Positions 1-10,921 of a stretch of DNA of 64,000 nt are shown here, one piece after another. The translations under genes and the position numbers were made by a program. Within the stretch, counting starts at the first letter, position 1. The number at the start of each line of letters is the position of its first letter. The notes beneath the pieces were generated by a model. The model made no database searches and had not been told where the DNA came from. It saw only the letters and a program-made list of their open reading frames with translations. This stretch comes from Neonectria sp. B-13 (Eukaryota > Ascomycota > Sordariomycetes > Hypocreales > Nectriaceae): the NCBI GenBank assembly GCA_002682825.1, contig NOKP01000028.1:434001-498000 (forward strand), given 5' to 3'.

Positions 1-1229
1 CCCAGCACTGGCCAGTCAGATACCACGCGATCGACGGTGTCTTCATGGCCAGGATCCAGGACGGAGATCCGGACGTGGGGCGTAGACTCCCAGTCGTTGG
101 CCTCGTCTTTAAGGTATCGATCAAAGAACTTGGTCAGCTCCTCAACATGCTCGGACTGGTAGTAGTCCTCCCATTCGTGAGTGTTATGAACGCGTAGCCA
201 CTTCTGCAGCGAACTGATCTTCCGGAAGGCGTCGAGGGTGCCGCGGGTGTGCACAGCGTTGGTGTAGCTCGCAACAATGTACGCCGGAACCTCGATTTCG
301 CTGAGTCGAGCGATCTTGTCTTCCCAGTATAGATTGATGAGCCCCTGACTCGCTAGCATCCGGGGACCGTCTTCGATGAAGTTGTTACCAGAAAAAGTGG
401 TGATGATGGCTTCTGAGAAGCCTGGAGCTGGAACGCCGCCAGGGGTTGTACTGTCCCGATAGACATCTGTCAAGCCCTCCCACGGAGCAATAGCACTGAG
501 ATGCGGAGGACTCTCAGCGGCGATGAACCACTGCGAAACAGCAAGGTACGAGTTTCCCGACATGCCAACCCTGCCCGAGCTCCAAGGCTTTGCAGCAGCC
601 CACTCCACGAAGTCGTACCCGTCTTCAGCGAGCTGCCGACCCCAATAGGTCATGTTGCCCTCAGAAGCGTATGCACCACGAGTGTCCGGGTTCAATACGG
701 CGTATCCCTGGCTAACCCAGTAGGCGGGATCTGGACCTTCGAATTTCTGGAGCTCGGAAACCCACGACAGAGGCACGTTGGATCTGTTCGCAATGTCGTC
801 CAGCCACTGACCACCGATTTCCTTTCCGTAGGGGCTCCATGCAACGAGTGCAGGCACGGTAGCGTTACCCACGGGACGAAATATGTCGGTGTAAATGACT
901 ATGCCGTCTCGAAGCGTGACGGGGACATCGCGCTCGAAGAGAATATCGCAGGGCAGTTCCTTGGCACCCTCTCGGCGAATTGTGCCAGCTTTGAGGACGA
1001 AGGTTTCGGGCTTGAAACCTGGGTAACGAGCGCGAGGGGCATCGGTTGGAAGAAGGCGTCTCATAGGCACAGAGTACGAGTCGTCTCCGTATATTTTGAG
1101 GGCTGCCTGTACAATCTCGCCCCCAACGGCTCTCGAGGCTGCATCAGACGGAGAAATAAACAAGGCCGCTGCGAGGCAAGCTATCGCGGCGGACAAAAGG
1201 GAAGGATGCTTAGGAAAGTGTTTAGCCAT
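1..1229 (-). CDS. CocE/NonD family hydrolase (X-Pro dipeptidyl-peptidase type), 3' end cut by the window
   Basis: One uninterrupted reading frame runs from ATG at 1229 off the left edge (409 codons visible). The first ~30 residues have a basic start, then an Ala/Leu-rich hydrophobic core ending in SPSDA, which reads as a secretion signal. The frame then shows DVPVTLRDGIVIYTDIFRP, the usual opening of the CocE/NonD (peptidase S15) alpha/beta-hydrolase fold. The nucleophile elbow GMSGNSYLA follows, with the candidate serine at residue 227, and then APWEGLTDVYRD. The family includes cocaine esterase, glutaryl-7-ACA acylase and X-Pro dipeptidyl peptidases, and acts on amide or ester bonds. The catalytic Asp/His and the C-terminal jelly roll lie at or beyond the edge. 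A secreted or vacuolar role is inferred from the leader. The substrate cannot be told from the sequence. Confidence 0.88.
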   Translation of the reverse strand, partial: MAKHFPKHPSLLSAAIACLAAALFISPSDAASRAVGGEIVQAALKIYGDDSYSVPMRRLLPTDAPRARYPGFKPETFVLKAGTIRREGAKELPCDILFERDVPVTLRDGIVIYTDIFRPVGNATVPALVAWSPYGKEIGGQWLDDIANRSNVPLSWVSELQKFEGPDPAYWVSQGYAVLNPDTRGAYASEGNMTYWGRQLAEDGYDFVEWAAAKPWSSGRVGMSGNSYLAVSQWFIAAESPPHLSAIAPWEGLTDVYRDSTTPGGVPAPGFSEAIITTFSGNNFIEDGPRMLASQGLINLYWEDKIARLSEIEVPAYIVASYTNAVHTRGTLDAFRKISSLQKWLRVHNTHEWEDYYQSEHVEELTKFFDRYLKDEANDWESTPHVRISVLDPGHEDTVDRVVSDWPVL

Positions 1230-1876
1230 TGCAAAGCGCCAAAACAAAGAAATGGCATGAAATGCTACTTAAGCTGGTGTCGGTTGTGATTCTGAACTTT
1301 AGTCACGAAGGGAGCATTGGCTTTATACTTGATGGACTGGAATAGCTTGACATTAGAGGGTAAGTGGACGCGCAATGATAACGCCATTTCCGGGGGTCAA
1401 GACTTCGGGTGGACACAATCCCCCTATGTGTCCAAGTCCGACGGCAACGAGCATTCTTGTCTACGAGCCGTACAAGCAGTAATTACACGGTGTGTAGCAT
1501 ATTGGTTCGTGAACCCCCCCGCAAAAACAGTGTGTGGGTGGGTACTAACCCAGATGCCCAATTCGCTGCGTCGTTCAGTCCCTGTCAATACAATACTAGC
1601 CCGCTTTGTCCACCGCTTAACTCGGGGCACAGTGGGGTGTAGAAAGTTTGAGTCCGTTGTAAGTTACTCGTCACGGACCGGGCGGGTTCTTTCAGTATGC
1701 GTTCATTAGCTGTAGGCCAAGAGATTGAGCTCGGATACTACATTGAGCCGGGAAGCGCCGGACGAGTGGAGATGGAGGCTATGGCTCTAGATTGAATGCG
1801 TCATATACAGGTGATGAATGGTGTAGATATTCGCCGCTTAGAGACTCTAGATTACTCAATGGCCACTGGGGGCGGC
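1230..1876. other. Intergenic: upstream of the CocE-like gene and downstream of the Zn2Cys6 regulator
   Basis: Short frames here have no recognisable protein content and overlap on both strands. The stretch holds the upstream region of the leftward hydrolase gene and the 3' flank of the leftward regulator gene. No clear TATA box or repeat was seen. Confidence 0.5.
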
Positions 1877-3692
1877 TCACAACACGACGTCATGTTCCGT
1901 GACTCGTAGCTCGCTGTCCGAGCTCATTAGCCGTGAATATGATATCACAGCGCCATTACCCTTGCCTCGTAGTCGTACAGAAACCGGTGTCACTCGTGCC
2001 TGCTCGGGAACATCGGAGCTGTCAGAGACCTCGCCCAGTCCAAATTCCTCCACGGCCATAATTATCTCAAGGATTCGTGCGGCTATCGGCCCTAAAAGAG
2101 GACCCTCGGCCTTTGAATATCGGGAGAGAAGGGAAATGACGGCCCTGCGAATGCATGGATCCCGACATCTGAAACCAAGTCGAACGAGGGGGAAGACGAT
2201 GCCGCCGCCCAGTGAAAAGGATGTGGGCTGTCCAAAATCGGTTTCCGATCCCAAATCGCCGAGGCTAGAGGCGTAAGATAGTAACGCTCTGAACGACGGC
2301 TCGTGGCTATCCCAAGCCACTTGCAATTCCCCCTCTTGAGGCCCAAAAAGAGTGAGGTGGGTGTCTAGTCTCCAAACATGGCAGAGGCATAAATTGCGTC
2401 CCTCAGCGTCGTCCATGGGGCTAACTTGGCGTGCTAGTAGGAGGCGAAATGCACTGTTCCATCGCTCATAGAGCCCACGGCAGACTTGCAAGGCTGAGGG
2501 GTCTCGCGCAGAGTCATCCAGGCGGTGGGACATGTTGATCAACGCATCGAGATAGTAAGTGGCCTCACTAAGACTGGAGAATGAGGAAGGTACTGAGCTA
2601 AAAGCTTTGAATGTGAAGGGCGGCTGATATTTTGGAGACATTGTTCGTTGAAGCTAGCAGATAGTTAGAAAGCTAAGAATTTGTGAGGATTAGACAGACA
2701 TTATTTGGACTAACCTGGATAAAGAAGGAGTCCATTCGAATGAATACTGGCAGAAAGCTTCCCAGTGGGCCAGATGATTCTAGGCAAATGTTTGTAGGCT
2801 CTGTCTGGGACAGAATCTTCAATCCAGTTGCCGTCAAGTTCTCGGAACCAAGGATATTGCCAACCAGAGACTGCAATGGATTAGCTAATGAACCATTCAT
2901 GAATTATGTCCAGAGAGCATTGGATCCAACCTCAATGCAAGAGAAAAGAAGGCATGACGTCAGAGAAATGATGTCCATTGACTCTGAGCCTTGTGGATAA
3001 TTTGACAGCTGTCGCAGGGCCATCCCATAGTGCCCGAGAGCCAACTTGGTCGTTTCATTCACAGGAGCCTGGAGGCCTACCGCCCAACTCATCTTCCAAT
3101 TGGAAACATCTTCCAGCAACGTGCTTAAAGCAACAATGGAGCGAAATATGGCGGCGTTGGCGTGCGCGGTCTGAATCACGAACCGTTCCCAAAAGTCGCT
3201 TCCGAAGCCACTTGAAAGCATGGAAATTCCCTGTTTCTGGAAAAAGTCGAAGGCCCTAGTATCTTGCCCGGAGCTAAAGAGTACAAGGGGTGATGTCGGA
3301 CTTCGTATCAGCGACGATCCGTCATGCTGTGGACGGCTGATGCTCGTGGGTAACCCTTCGCACTTGTAGCCACCATGGGAACCTGTCGATGTATGAGAGG
3401 AGGTCGGTTCAAGTATCTAGCATAACTCTTACATTTTGAACAAATAGGTATAGTCTCGTCACATTTGACGTGCCTCACTGCACATACGAAGTCAGCTCGG
3501 ATCCCTGAACATGGATCACATGAAAGACATGATTATAGTGTAGATTAATACCTCTACCCAGTGTCAGTAGCGTTCCTCTACAAATTCGAGCACTGGGACT
3601 CTTAACAAACCGACTTGCCTACATGTTATGCACCCAGAGCGGCGCTTTGGTGCCCAGGCTTTTTTTCGTTGGTGTGGTTTGACTTTTGTCAT
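1877..3692 (-). CDS. Zn2Cys6 transcription factor (C6 finger, fungal regulatory domain)
   Basis: The start at 3692 gives MTKVKPHQRKKAWAPKRRSGC, a basic lead into a zinc cluster. Cluster pieces are CITCR, then RHVKCDETIPIC, CSKC and GGYKCEG, with C-x6-C and C-x2-C spacings as in C6 binuclear clusters. Introns that join well are 3383-3432, 2871-2930 (it removes an apparent stop and restores FSCIE-SLVGNIL..GLKIL) and 2654-2714 (with a CTAAC branch point). The C-terminal frame 2653-1877 matches the helical regulatory region of this class, with ALDSA/RFVCRD-like helices replaced by AFRLLLARQ and GFRCRDPCIRRAVISLL. The first intron (~3450-3620) cannot be resolved with a canonical donor: the cluster needs a phase-1 junction, but the visible donor is AG-GCAAGT. 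Likely a nuclear regulator; a role in controlling the neighbouring metabolic genes is inferred only from position. Confidence 0.8.
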
Positions 3693-4164
3693 TGTAATGA
3701 GACTGAAGTGAAGTTGTGCAGTTTCTAACCATCTTTCTCGAAGTTTACTAATTATCCAGCGCACGGTCATCCTAAGGCGTCCCGGATATTAACCCGCAGA
3801 GACCCACCGACCACCTATTATGAGAGACATGACTAACCCAACAGTAGGGTGTCTTACTTTTGGCCTAGAGGTCATTGATAGTGGCTAATCAATTACAATA
3901 AGGAAACATGTCATGATGATTTAATTAATTCCTCGTAGGAGTGGGTCGGATATGGTTTCGGGAAGGGCCTTGATGCTATTTAGTACCAGAACGGCCAGTG
4001 AGGATAACCGACGGCTTTGTATAATCATCTGTTTTCTCCTGCAATTACACGAAGCTGTCGCTGTGGTGACATTTGGAGGAAGGGTGATCTAAAATGCTAT
4101 GATATCACATCTGTCGTATTTATGCGCTATGCCTAAATATTGGAATGCCCTTGATCGCTGTCCT
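3693..4164. other. Intergenic between regulator start and lyase-family 3' end
   Basis: AT-richer spacer with the promoter side of the Zn2Cys6 gene and the 3' flank of the lyase-family gene. No RNA gene, repeat or coding frame could be supported. Confidence 0.5.
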
Positions 4165-5822
4165 CTATCTCTTCCTACGCTCTGAAGTGGGATTCTCACC
4201 AAGCTCAGTTATCGACTGCCCAGCAACCGTCTCAAAAAATGCATCTGCCAGATAACCTCCACACCAGCTCAACTTCTCGAACCCATCTGTGATAGGCTTC
4301 TTAGACAGGGCTGGGCCTTGAACATCTCGTAGATACCCAGCAATGCCCTCATCGGCCCACATCTTCCCAAACTGCTCCGTCACCATGTTGAGGCCTTGCA
4401 GACTCCAGATGGGCTGGACCTGCCACACGACGCCCATCTTGGCTAAATCTTGGGGTAGAGTCTTGACTTGTTCCTCGGTGAAGCCAGCCTTGGCGTAGTC
4501 ATAGTCGCCTGTGTATCCGAAAGCGAAGAGACGATCAGGGTACACCTTGAGCACCTCTGTGTGGAATTCCACAATGTCCTTCCATATCGGAGAGTCCATA
4601 CGAGCCCAGGTGACGTCCCCAAGGGGAGCAGCCACAATTGCTCGCTCAATTGCGGCTTTCACGGAGGACTGGAACATGTACTGGCCCATTGATGAACGAG
4701 GCAACTCCCAGTCGAAGAATACTTCCTTGCTGACAGCCTTGTTCGCAATCTCCCGACGTGATGAAAGAGAGCAGAACTTGTGTTGCCCTACCTCGGCGGT
4801 ATATGCGGCGTACTCGCTGTCCGATGCCAGTGTCTTGACAGCCTCATCAAATGTCTTGAGACCAGCCTGCTCCTTCCACTCGTCTCTCACAGCCCTGAGG
4901 TTTTTATTCTCAGCCTGCGCCTTGGTGAGACGAGCGTTGAGTGACTCGATTTTATTGGTTGCACCGAGCACATATTCGTGGTCCCTCTCATCAATCACGC
5001 TGGTGATGAACTCTGAATGATCCGTGTCACAACGGCAGAGCAACATGGTCTCGGCGCCCATGATGTCGAACTGCATCCGAACGGCAGTGAGTCTATCCAG
5101 GTACTCGCTGGTCGGCACAATGGTGCGACCTTGGCCAACGGTGAACTTCTTCATGCCGATCGCTAAGTCATCGATATGAATCATGGCCACGCCCGCATCG
5201 ACAAACTCTTTGGCCATCTTCATTGTCGTCGTCAAGCTGCCAAAGCCCATATCGCCGTCGGCCACGATCGGAGCAAGGTAATCCCAGTTCTCAAGCTCCG
5301 CGCGCTGCTCCTGAGGATGTCGCAAGCGGAATTGTTGCTGTCGCTGGTCGTGCCACAACTGCGACTTGAATATTTTGGCGACTACTTTGGGGACGGTGTC
5401 CCAAGGATAATCGGCGTGGTCCATTCCAGGGATGGCTACCTCGGAGAATCCACACAGAGCGCCGGAGACGTACACAGTTTGTTGGGTCCTCGCCATTTGT
5501 GACACCGTGACGGGGTCCGTGGTTCCAAAAGTCATCTCAGCTGTGTTGTTCTTTTTGTGCTCGCGGAGCTGGTTCCAGAGCTTGACGGCTTGGGTAGATG
5601 ACGCCGATGATGTTGAGATGGAGCTCTTCAGCGCAGCAATTGTGCGGGCATCATAGGGTCTACAATGCGAAATTAGTATTCAATTGCACTGAAATTTTAG
5701 TATAACAGACGTTACCTTTTCAAGTGCGATTGACGTGGCGAGCTCCATTGTTCCTCGATTGCTGAGACCTTGGCCTCGAACAACTTCTGCTCCTCGTCGA
5801 GGGAAACGTTAATCTTGGGCAT
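4165..5822 (-). CDS. Isocitrate-lyase-family protein with divergent active site
   Basis: Two exons, 5822-5716 and 5659-4165, separated by a 56-bp GT-AG intron, give a 533-residue protein, close to fungal isocitrate lyase in length. The PEP-mutase/ICL barrel is clear: VADGDMGFGSL (metal-site strand), AGVAMIHIDD, IDERDHEYVLGATN, an alpha-helical insertion around residues 240-340 as in eukaryotic ICL, and KLSWCGGYLADAFFETVAG. The catalytic signature normally read as KKCGH is replaced by KKFTVGQG, so the catalytic cysteine is missing. The substrate loop normally NLSPSFNW reads GYTGDYDY here. The enzyme is therefore unlikely to be a standard isocitrate or methylisocitrate lyase; it could be a neofunctionalised C-C lyase or hydrolase, or a pseudoenzyme. 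It shares a 508-bp divergent promoter with the aminotransferase gene. Confidence 0.9.
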
Positions 5823-6330
5823 TTTGCTAACAATAAATTGGGGTCCTTGGATAAGCTTGAGTAAATAATCCATAAGTTAATAATTATTGAGTGAATGTAA
5901 GAATACCTGACCTATTTTATGAACTTGAAGGATATCCACACCCGGCTTTATCGGACATGCACGCAAAGATAGTGTTGCTTTCGGAGTCGAGCTCCAGCGA
6001 TTTGGAGCTTCGAGTCCGAAGCCAAGCGCGGGTTGTGGAGTCCGACCTGTCGCACTCACGACTCCGACGCCAACTTGTGGGGGATCGTGATCCCAAATGA
6101 CGGGGAACTCTCGCTTATTCCTTGCCTAGTCCTATCAGATATCACGCGGTACGTCACTCGACAGGGAACATATGCGGGGATGATGATATACATGATCGGC
6201 TTCTCAGGATAAGAACTAGGAGCGCAGCCCTGCTCTGTCTCTCACCACCTTCGCATTGGATAACCTATCATTGCCCTTTATCGAACTGATTTTTCTGTTC
6301 AACATTCATTGCAGTTCCTCAGTGAACAGG
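5823..6330. promoter_or_regulatory. Divergent promoter with clustered TCGGASTC elements
   Basis: This gap separates the leftward lyase-family gene from the rightward aminotransferase gene. Four copies of one core lie within 90 bp: TCGGAGTCG at 5981, GAGTCCGA at 6012, GAGTCCGA at 6038 and CGACTCCGA at 6060. They read alternately on both strands. A CGG-containing core in pairs fits Zn2Cys6-type binding, which is family knowledge and not proof. Related clusters occur upstream of the MFS carrier and the oxoprolinase gene. Confidence 0.5.
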
Positions 6331-7698
6331 ATGCCTCAACATATCAATCTTCAGTTGGGCTGGCCATCACCCTCCCTGTTCCCCGCGTCCCAGCTCTTGA
6401 GTTCTGCCTCGGAAATTTTGCAGTCCCCGAAAAAGACATCAGCGGCCCTTATTTATGGACCAGATGCTGGATATCAGCCTTTGCGACAGGCGGTCGCGAC
6501 TTGGTTGACGTCTATTTACCTGCCGCAAGAGTGCATCCCCGCTGAAAGTATTTGCGTCACCAACGGCGCTTCAGCAAACCTGGAAAACATCCTAGCAAAG
6601 TTCACCGAGCCAGGGTACACCAAGAGAATATGGATGATTGAGCCGAGTTACTTCTTGGCGTGTCCAATATTCACAGACGCTGGTTTTGAGGGCCGACTGC
6701 GTGGTGTCCCTGAAGACGAAGAGGGACTGGACGTTGAGTTTCTGCGGGCCAACTTGCAGCGCGTCGATGCCGAAGAGCAGCAGGAGTCACCAAAGCTCAA
6801 GACTGGGCCCAGGTATAGACATCTATACAAGCATGTGATCTATGCTGTTCCTACCTTCGCCAACCCGAGCGGCAAGACCATGTCTCTCCAGCGACGGCGT
6901 GAACTCATTAAGCTGGCTCGAGAACACGATGCACTGGTGGTTACGGATGATGTTTACGATGTCTTGCGTTGGCCGGTGAAGGAGGGTGCTACCCTTTCGG
7001 ATCTCGACGATGCACCACCAAGGATTGTCGATCTGGACAGAACGCTCGACGGCGGGCCGAAGTATGAATGGGGAAACGCCGTGAGCAACGGATCCTTCTC
7101 CAAGATTATTGCGCCGGGTGTAAGGACTGGTTGGGCTGAAGCAACACCTGCCTTTGTTCTTGCTCTCTCCCAGGTTGGCGCAACACGCTCTGGAGGATGC
7201 CCTTCACATCTTGCAGCCAGCTTCGTGCACGAGATGATTGCCACTGGCGCACTTGAGAAGCATATCCGCAACGTTCTTATTCCAACGTATCGGTCAAGAT
7301 ACTACGCCATGTTCAGAGCTATCGAAGAGCACCTGATTCCTCTCGGGTTCCGTGTTTCTACTGGCAAACCCTACGAAGCTTCTTCAGCGCCAAATGGCGA
7401 GACAAATGGTCACGCCCGGAAGGAAGCGGCAGCTGGTGGCTACTTCACCTACATTACAGCCCCGACCGATCTGACTCTCAGCGTTGCGGACCTTGCTGCC
7501 ATGGCCTTGGAGAAGCATGACTTGAAGTTTGCGTACGGCGGCATGATGACGGTTGAGGGTGACGAGGGGAGCTCCAAAAGAGCAGCAGAAGGATTTGGGA
7601 ATGGCATCCGGCTATGTTGGGCTTGGCATGATGAAGAGGAAATTGCGGAGGGTATACAGAGACTTGCTCGCTTGGCTACAGAGGTCAAGGTAAAATGA
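6331..7698 (+). CDS. Class I/II PLP-dependent aminotransferase
   Basis: A single exon from ATG 6331 gives 455 residues; an in-frame ATG at 6256 would add 25 residues with no family support. Visible fold-type I features are YGPDAGYQPLRQAVATWL, TNGASANLENIL, VPTFANPSGKTMS (the NPxG loop), TDDVYDVLRW (the Asp that pairs with the pyridine N), and SNGSFSKIIAPGVRTGW with Lys258 as Schiff-base lysine. RLCWAWHDEEEI near the C-terminus supplies the carboxylate-binding Arg. The closest general class is the fungal 2-aminoadipate/aromatic (ARO8/YER152C-like) aminotransferases. It would convert an amino acid to a 2-oxo acid using a pyridoxal phosphate cofactor, probably in the cytosol. A stretch near residues 350-370 (APNGETNGHARKE) is a loop insertion. 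It is divergently paired with the lyase-family gene. Confidence 0.92.
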   Translation: MPQHINLQLGWPSPSLFPASQLLSSASEILQSPKKTSAALIYGPDAGYQPLRQAVATWLTSIYLPQECIPAESICVTNGASANLENILAKFTEPGYTKRIWMIEPSYFLACPIFTDAGFEGRLRGVPEDEEGLDVEFLRANLQRVDAEEQQESPKLKTGPRYRHLYKHVIYAVPTFANPSGKTMSLQRRRELIKLAREHDALVVTDDVYDVLRWPVKEGATLSDLDDAPPRIVDLDRTLDGGPKYEWGNAVSNGSFSKIIAPGVRTGWAEATPAFVLALSQVGATRSGGCPSHLAASFVHEMIATGALEKHIRNVLIPTYRSRYYAMFRAIEEHLIPLGFRVSTGKPYEASSAPNGETNGHARKEAAAGGYFTYITAPTDLTLSVADLAAMALEKHDLKFAYGGMMTVEGDEGSSKRAAEGFGNGIRLCWAWHDEEEIAEGIQRLARLATEVKVK

Positions 7699-8555
7699 TT
7701 GTGTACAATTGAGTTATAGGCATTTCGGAGTTAACTGCCAAAGTTGTATTGCAATGTCATCTTGCAATCGTATAACCGTGTGCCAGTGTCTGTTCAGCTC
7801 GTAATTTTCGCGTATTCACGGACGGCCATCATAAATGGTCGCCATTACCTTCGGGTAATCACTAAATCCAAGCACTTGGGCAGAATAACTCAACTACAGA
7901 TGCAATGAGAGATGCTCTTCTTCCACACTGCTTTCACAGGATCATCGCATCAATCGGCATCCATCTTCACATACTGTAGACTTGGAGAGTGATCGAACAC
8001 TGGCCATATCCGCTAAAGTCCTTCATAATCATATTATCAACAAACTGTGTAAGCCACGCCCGACTACAGAACATGATGAAAATAGTGTCCGTATCAATTG
8101 CCATCATCCTCCCCATACTACGGTTGGTGTATCCTCGTGCCATCGGACTCCAAAGTCCGCTTTCGGAATGCACAGTCCGACGACGCCGACTAGTGCGGAC
8201 TCGGGGGCGAATCTCAACTCCTCAGCCTAATCACCCCCACAAATATGGTTCGGGTTTAACACGACTCTCTCCACCCAGTGATAACGTTCGCACTAGGGAG
8301 AACACCCATTAGACGAACACTAGCAGGTATCAGCTGGCCTGCATCCCTACCGTGTTGGTTCTCACCTCTTCAAGCCTCAGTTCGCCTACGGTGACCAATA
8401 ACATCTACTATATATATCCCCAGATGCTTCCCGATACATAAACCCACACAAGCCCGAGTTCACCGAGACACCGACACTGACAGGCTTTTTATACCAACGC
8501 TCTCAGTTTCTCCAACCTCCTTGGACTCAATTTTGACCTTCATTCGCCGTCCATC
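7699..8555 (+). promoter_or_regulatory. Upstream region of the MFS carrier: TCGGACTC cluster and TATA-like box
   Basis: The element cluster is TCGGACTC at 8143, AGTCCGC at 8154, AGTCCGA at 8174 and GCGGACTC at 8195: four copies in 60 bp. A TATATATAT run lies at 8409-8417, about 140 bp before the start codon, followed by a CT-rich leader typical of fungal transcription start regions. No gene was supported in this stretch. Confidence 0.5.
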
Positions 8556-10164
8556 ATGTCGGACGCTCTAAACGACGCAAAGCATGATCTCGCTACACCG
8601 GGTGAACTAGAAAGGTCCTCCTCGATGAAGCCCGGAGAAATGCGCGACCACGACGGCAGGGATGTCGACATTGCCGCCAAGTATGCCGATCAACTCACCG
8701 GCGAGAATGCATACACCAACAAGGAATGGCTGAGGTTGAGATGGAAGCTCGATCTTCGTCTTGTGCCTCTGCTGTGGTTCAACGTGACCCTGGGAGCGAT
8801 GGACAAGGTCACTACTGCGACTGCTGCGCTCTACGGGTTCCGTGAGGACACGGGGTTGACGGGAGACCGCTATAGTTGGGTTGGAAGCGCGTTCTACGTA
8901 AGTCGTTGCCATCACTTTATGCCACTGAGTTCAATGCTAACGGAATCAATAGTTTGGCTACCTCTTCTGGTGTCTTCCCAGTGGCAGCCTGCTCCAACGT
9001 TTCCCGATTGCGAAGCTCCTCTTCGTCGTCCAACTTATCTGGGGTGGAATCCTCATTGCCACTGGATTCTCCAACAACTTCCCAACTCTCATCGCCTTGC
9101 GAGTACTCCTGGGCGCTCTCGAGGCCCCAATCGTCCCCGGAAACTTCCTCGTTCTCGGAATGTGGTACACGCGACGAGAACAGCCAATTCGAACCGGCCT
9201 CATGTATACTGGACTGTCCGTCTGCTTCACCGGCCCCATCGGATGGGGCATCGGGTTCCTCGCGGGCGAGCACCAGTGGCGCGCCATGTTCTGGATCACC
9301 GGAGCCATGACCATTGTCTGGGCCTGTGTTATTGGACTTCTCCTTCCGGATAACCCGGTCAAGGCCAAGTTTGTGACCGAGCGCCAGAAGGCCATTGTCG
9401 TCGACAAGCTCCGCGCTGACCAGACTGGAGTGGAGAACAAGAACTTCAAGAGAGAGCAGGTCATCGAGACTCTTCTTGACCCCAAGACTTGGTTGATGTT
9501 CATGTTCAACATCATGATTTCCATTCCCAACGGTGGCCTCACAAACTTTGCCCCTCTTGTCATCAAGGGGCTGGGATATACGTCACAGCGATCGACGCTC
9601 CTAATGATGCCAACGGGAATCATCCAGACGGCTTCTTCCTACCTCTGCAACGGCTGCGTGTTTCTTTGCGCCAAGTACATTCCTCATAAGCAGTGCCGCT
9701 CCATCTGGGTCATTTTCGGCATCGTTGTTGGCCTCATCTCCTCAATCTTCCTGTACACACTGCCTCTCGACAACTTCAACGGTCGCTTGGCTGCACTGTA
9801 CATGTCATATTTCTACCTTGGGCCTTACATCGTCGCGCTCGGTATCAGCAATGCGAACACAGCTGGCCACACCAAGAAAGTCACGACCAACGCACTCATC
9901 TTCATTGCGTACTGTGTGTCCAACATTGTTGCGCCGCAGTTCTTCAAGGCGAGACAGGCCCCTACGTACTCTCTTGGCATTGCCGCGATTCTGGGAAGCT
10001 ATATTTTAGCCATGATCATCATCGTGCTGTACGCGACATACTGCTGGTGGGAGAACAAGCAGAGGGATGCTATCGATGAGGCTGCCGGAGAGCGAGTTCA
10101 TGCCGATACGGACTTCCGGGACTTGACTGACAAGCAGAACATTCACTTTCGATATGTGTGGTAA
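8556..10164 (+). CDS. MFS transporter, allantoate permease (Dal5-like, anion:cation symporter) family
   Basis: Exons 8556-8897 and 8953-10164, joined in frame, give 517 residues. The N-terminal ~65 residues are hydrophilic, followed by LRWKLDLRLVPLLWFN and about 12 hydrophobic segments. The family signature region reads LRVLLGALEAPIVPGNFLVLGMWYTRREQPIRTG, the standard form in Dal5/vitamin H/nicotinate (ACS) carriers; LLLPDNPVKAKFVTERQ follows TM6. The intron (55 bp) lies just after the first transmembrane segment, a common position in the family. Plasma-membrane proton symport of a small organic anion is known for the family (allantoate, ureidosuccinate, dipeptides, nicotinate). Lying next to an oxoprolinase/hydantoinase gene, an amide or lactam-type substrate is a reasonable guess, not shown by sequence. 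Confidence 0.93.
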
Positions 10165-10921
10165 TTAGTTGCAGGTTTTAGTTGGGGTTTTAGGTTGGAG
10201 ATAGTATTGAATTTTAAGAGTGCTCGAAATTGCCTTCCGTTCTTGAATGTGCGCGTCAAAGTCACGCATTTACAACATAAACCACCATGATCGCATACTA
10301 GAAAACATACCAGGATGAATCTAAGCCTCCCTCATTACCAACTGCGTCGAGTTTTAAGCCGTAAACGACGTTTGTACCGAGTTATTCTAACACTGCATAA
10401 TGGATCACACAATTCCATGCCGCAAATGTCAGCCAAGTATCTCAGCGTACTCTTACTTACTCCTCAAGAACAATCTGGATCATACAATCCTCCAATAGTG
10501 ATCTAGGTCAATTTCCCCGGATCCCAAACATTTAGTGCTCCAGAGTCCACGTGTTCAAGTCTGCATGCGCTGATGTTTTGCGGGGAACCTTGTCTGTCGG
10601 CCCAGAAGTCTGGAGTCCATCACCCACTAGCTTTCGGACTCTGGCCCCGATCTCAGAGCGGACTCTGCTGTGCGACGTCGGTTCCCGACTCCTACGCAGA
10701 ATGGACTTCCAACGCCGCTGCGTGCTGTGATGTCACAGGAGGCTTCGCACTCGGAATTCCGCCCTTTGTAGATCTCGTCGGGATTGTTCGAGGAATGTTA
10801 GGTCTTCGATAGTTTTTTGGTAGCTTATTAAGATGATCCCTTCCATGATACAATCGTGGCTTTATCGCTTCTTTATTCAGTCCTAGCACTACTGCGCTGG
10901 CCGATATCCTAGTCGTTCATC
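10165..10921 (+). promoter_or_regulatory. Upstream region of the oxoprolinase gene with TCGGACTC/GCGGACTC elements
   Basis: TCGGACTC at 10634 and GCGGACTC at 10658 lie 24 bp apart. Weaker relatives are GAGTCCA at 10543 and 10613 and CGACTCC at 10686. This is the same element family as in the two upstream promoters. The 3' flank of the MFS gene occupies the first part. No coding frame was supported. Confidence 0.45.

Noticed and set aside
501..1289. 262-codon rightward frame
   Set aside because: Overlaps the CocE-like gene, whose minus-strand frame has a signal peptide and nucleophile elbow. The rightward frame has no motifs.
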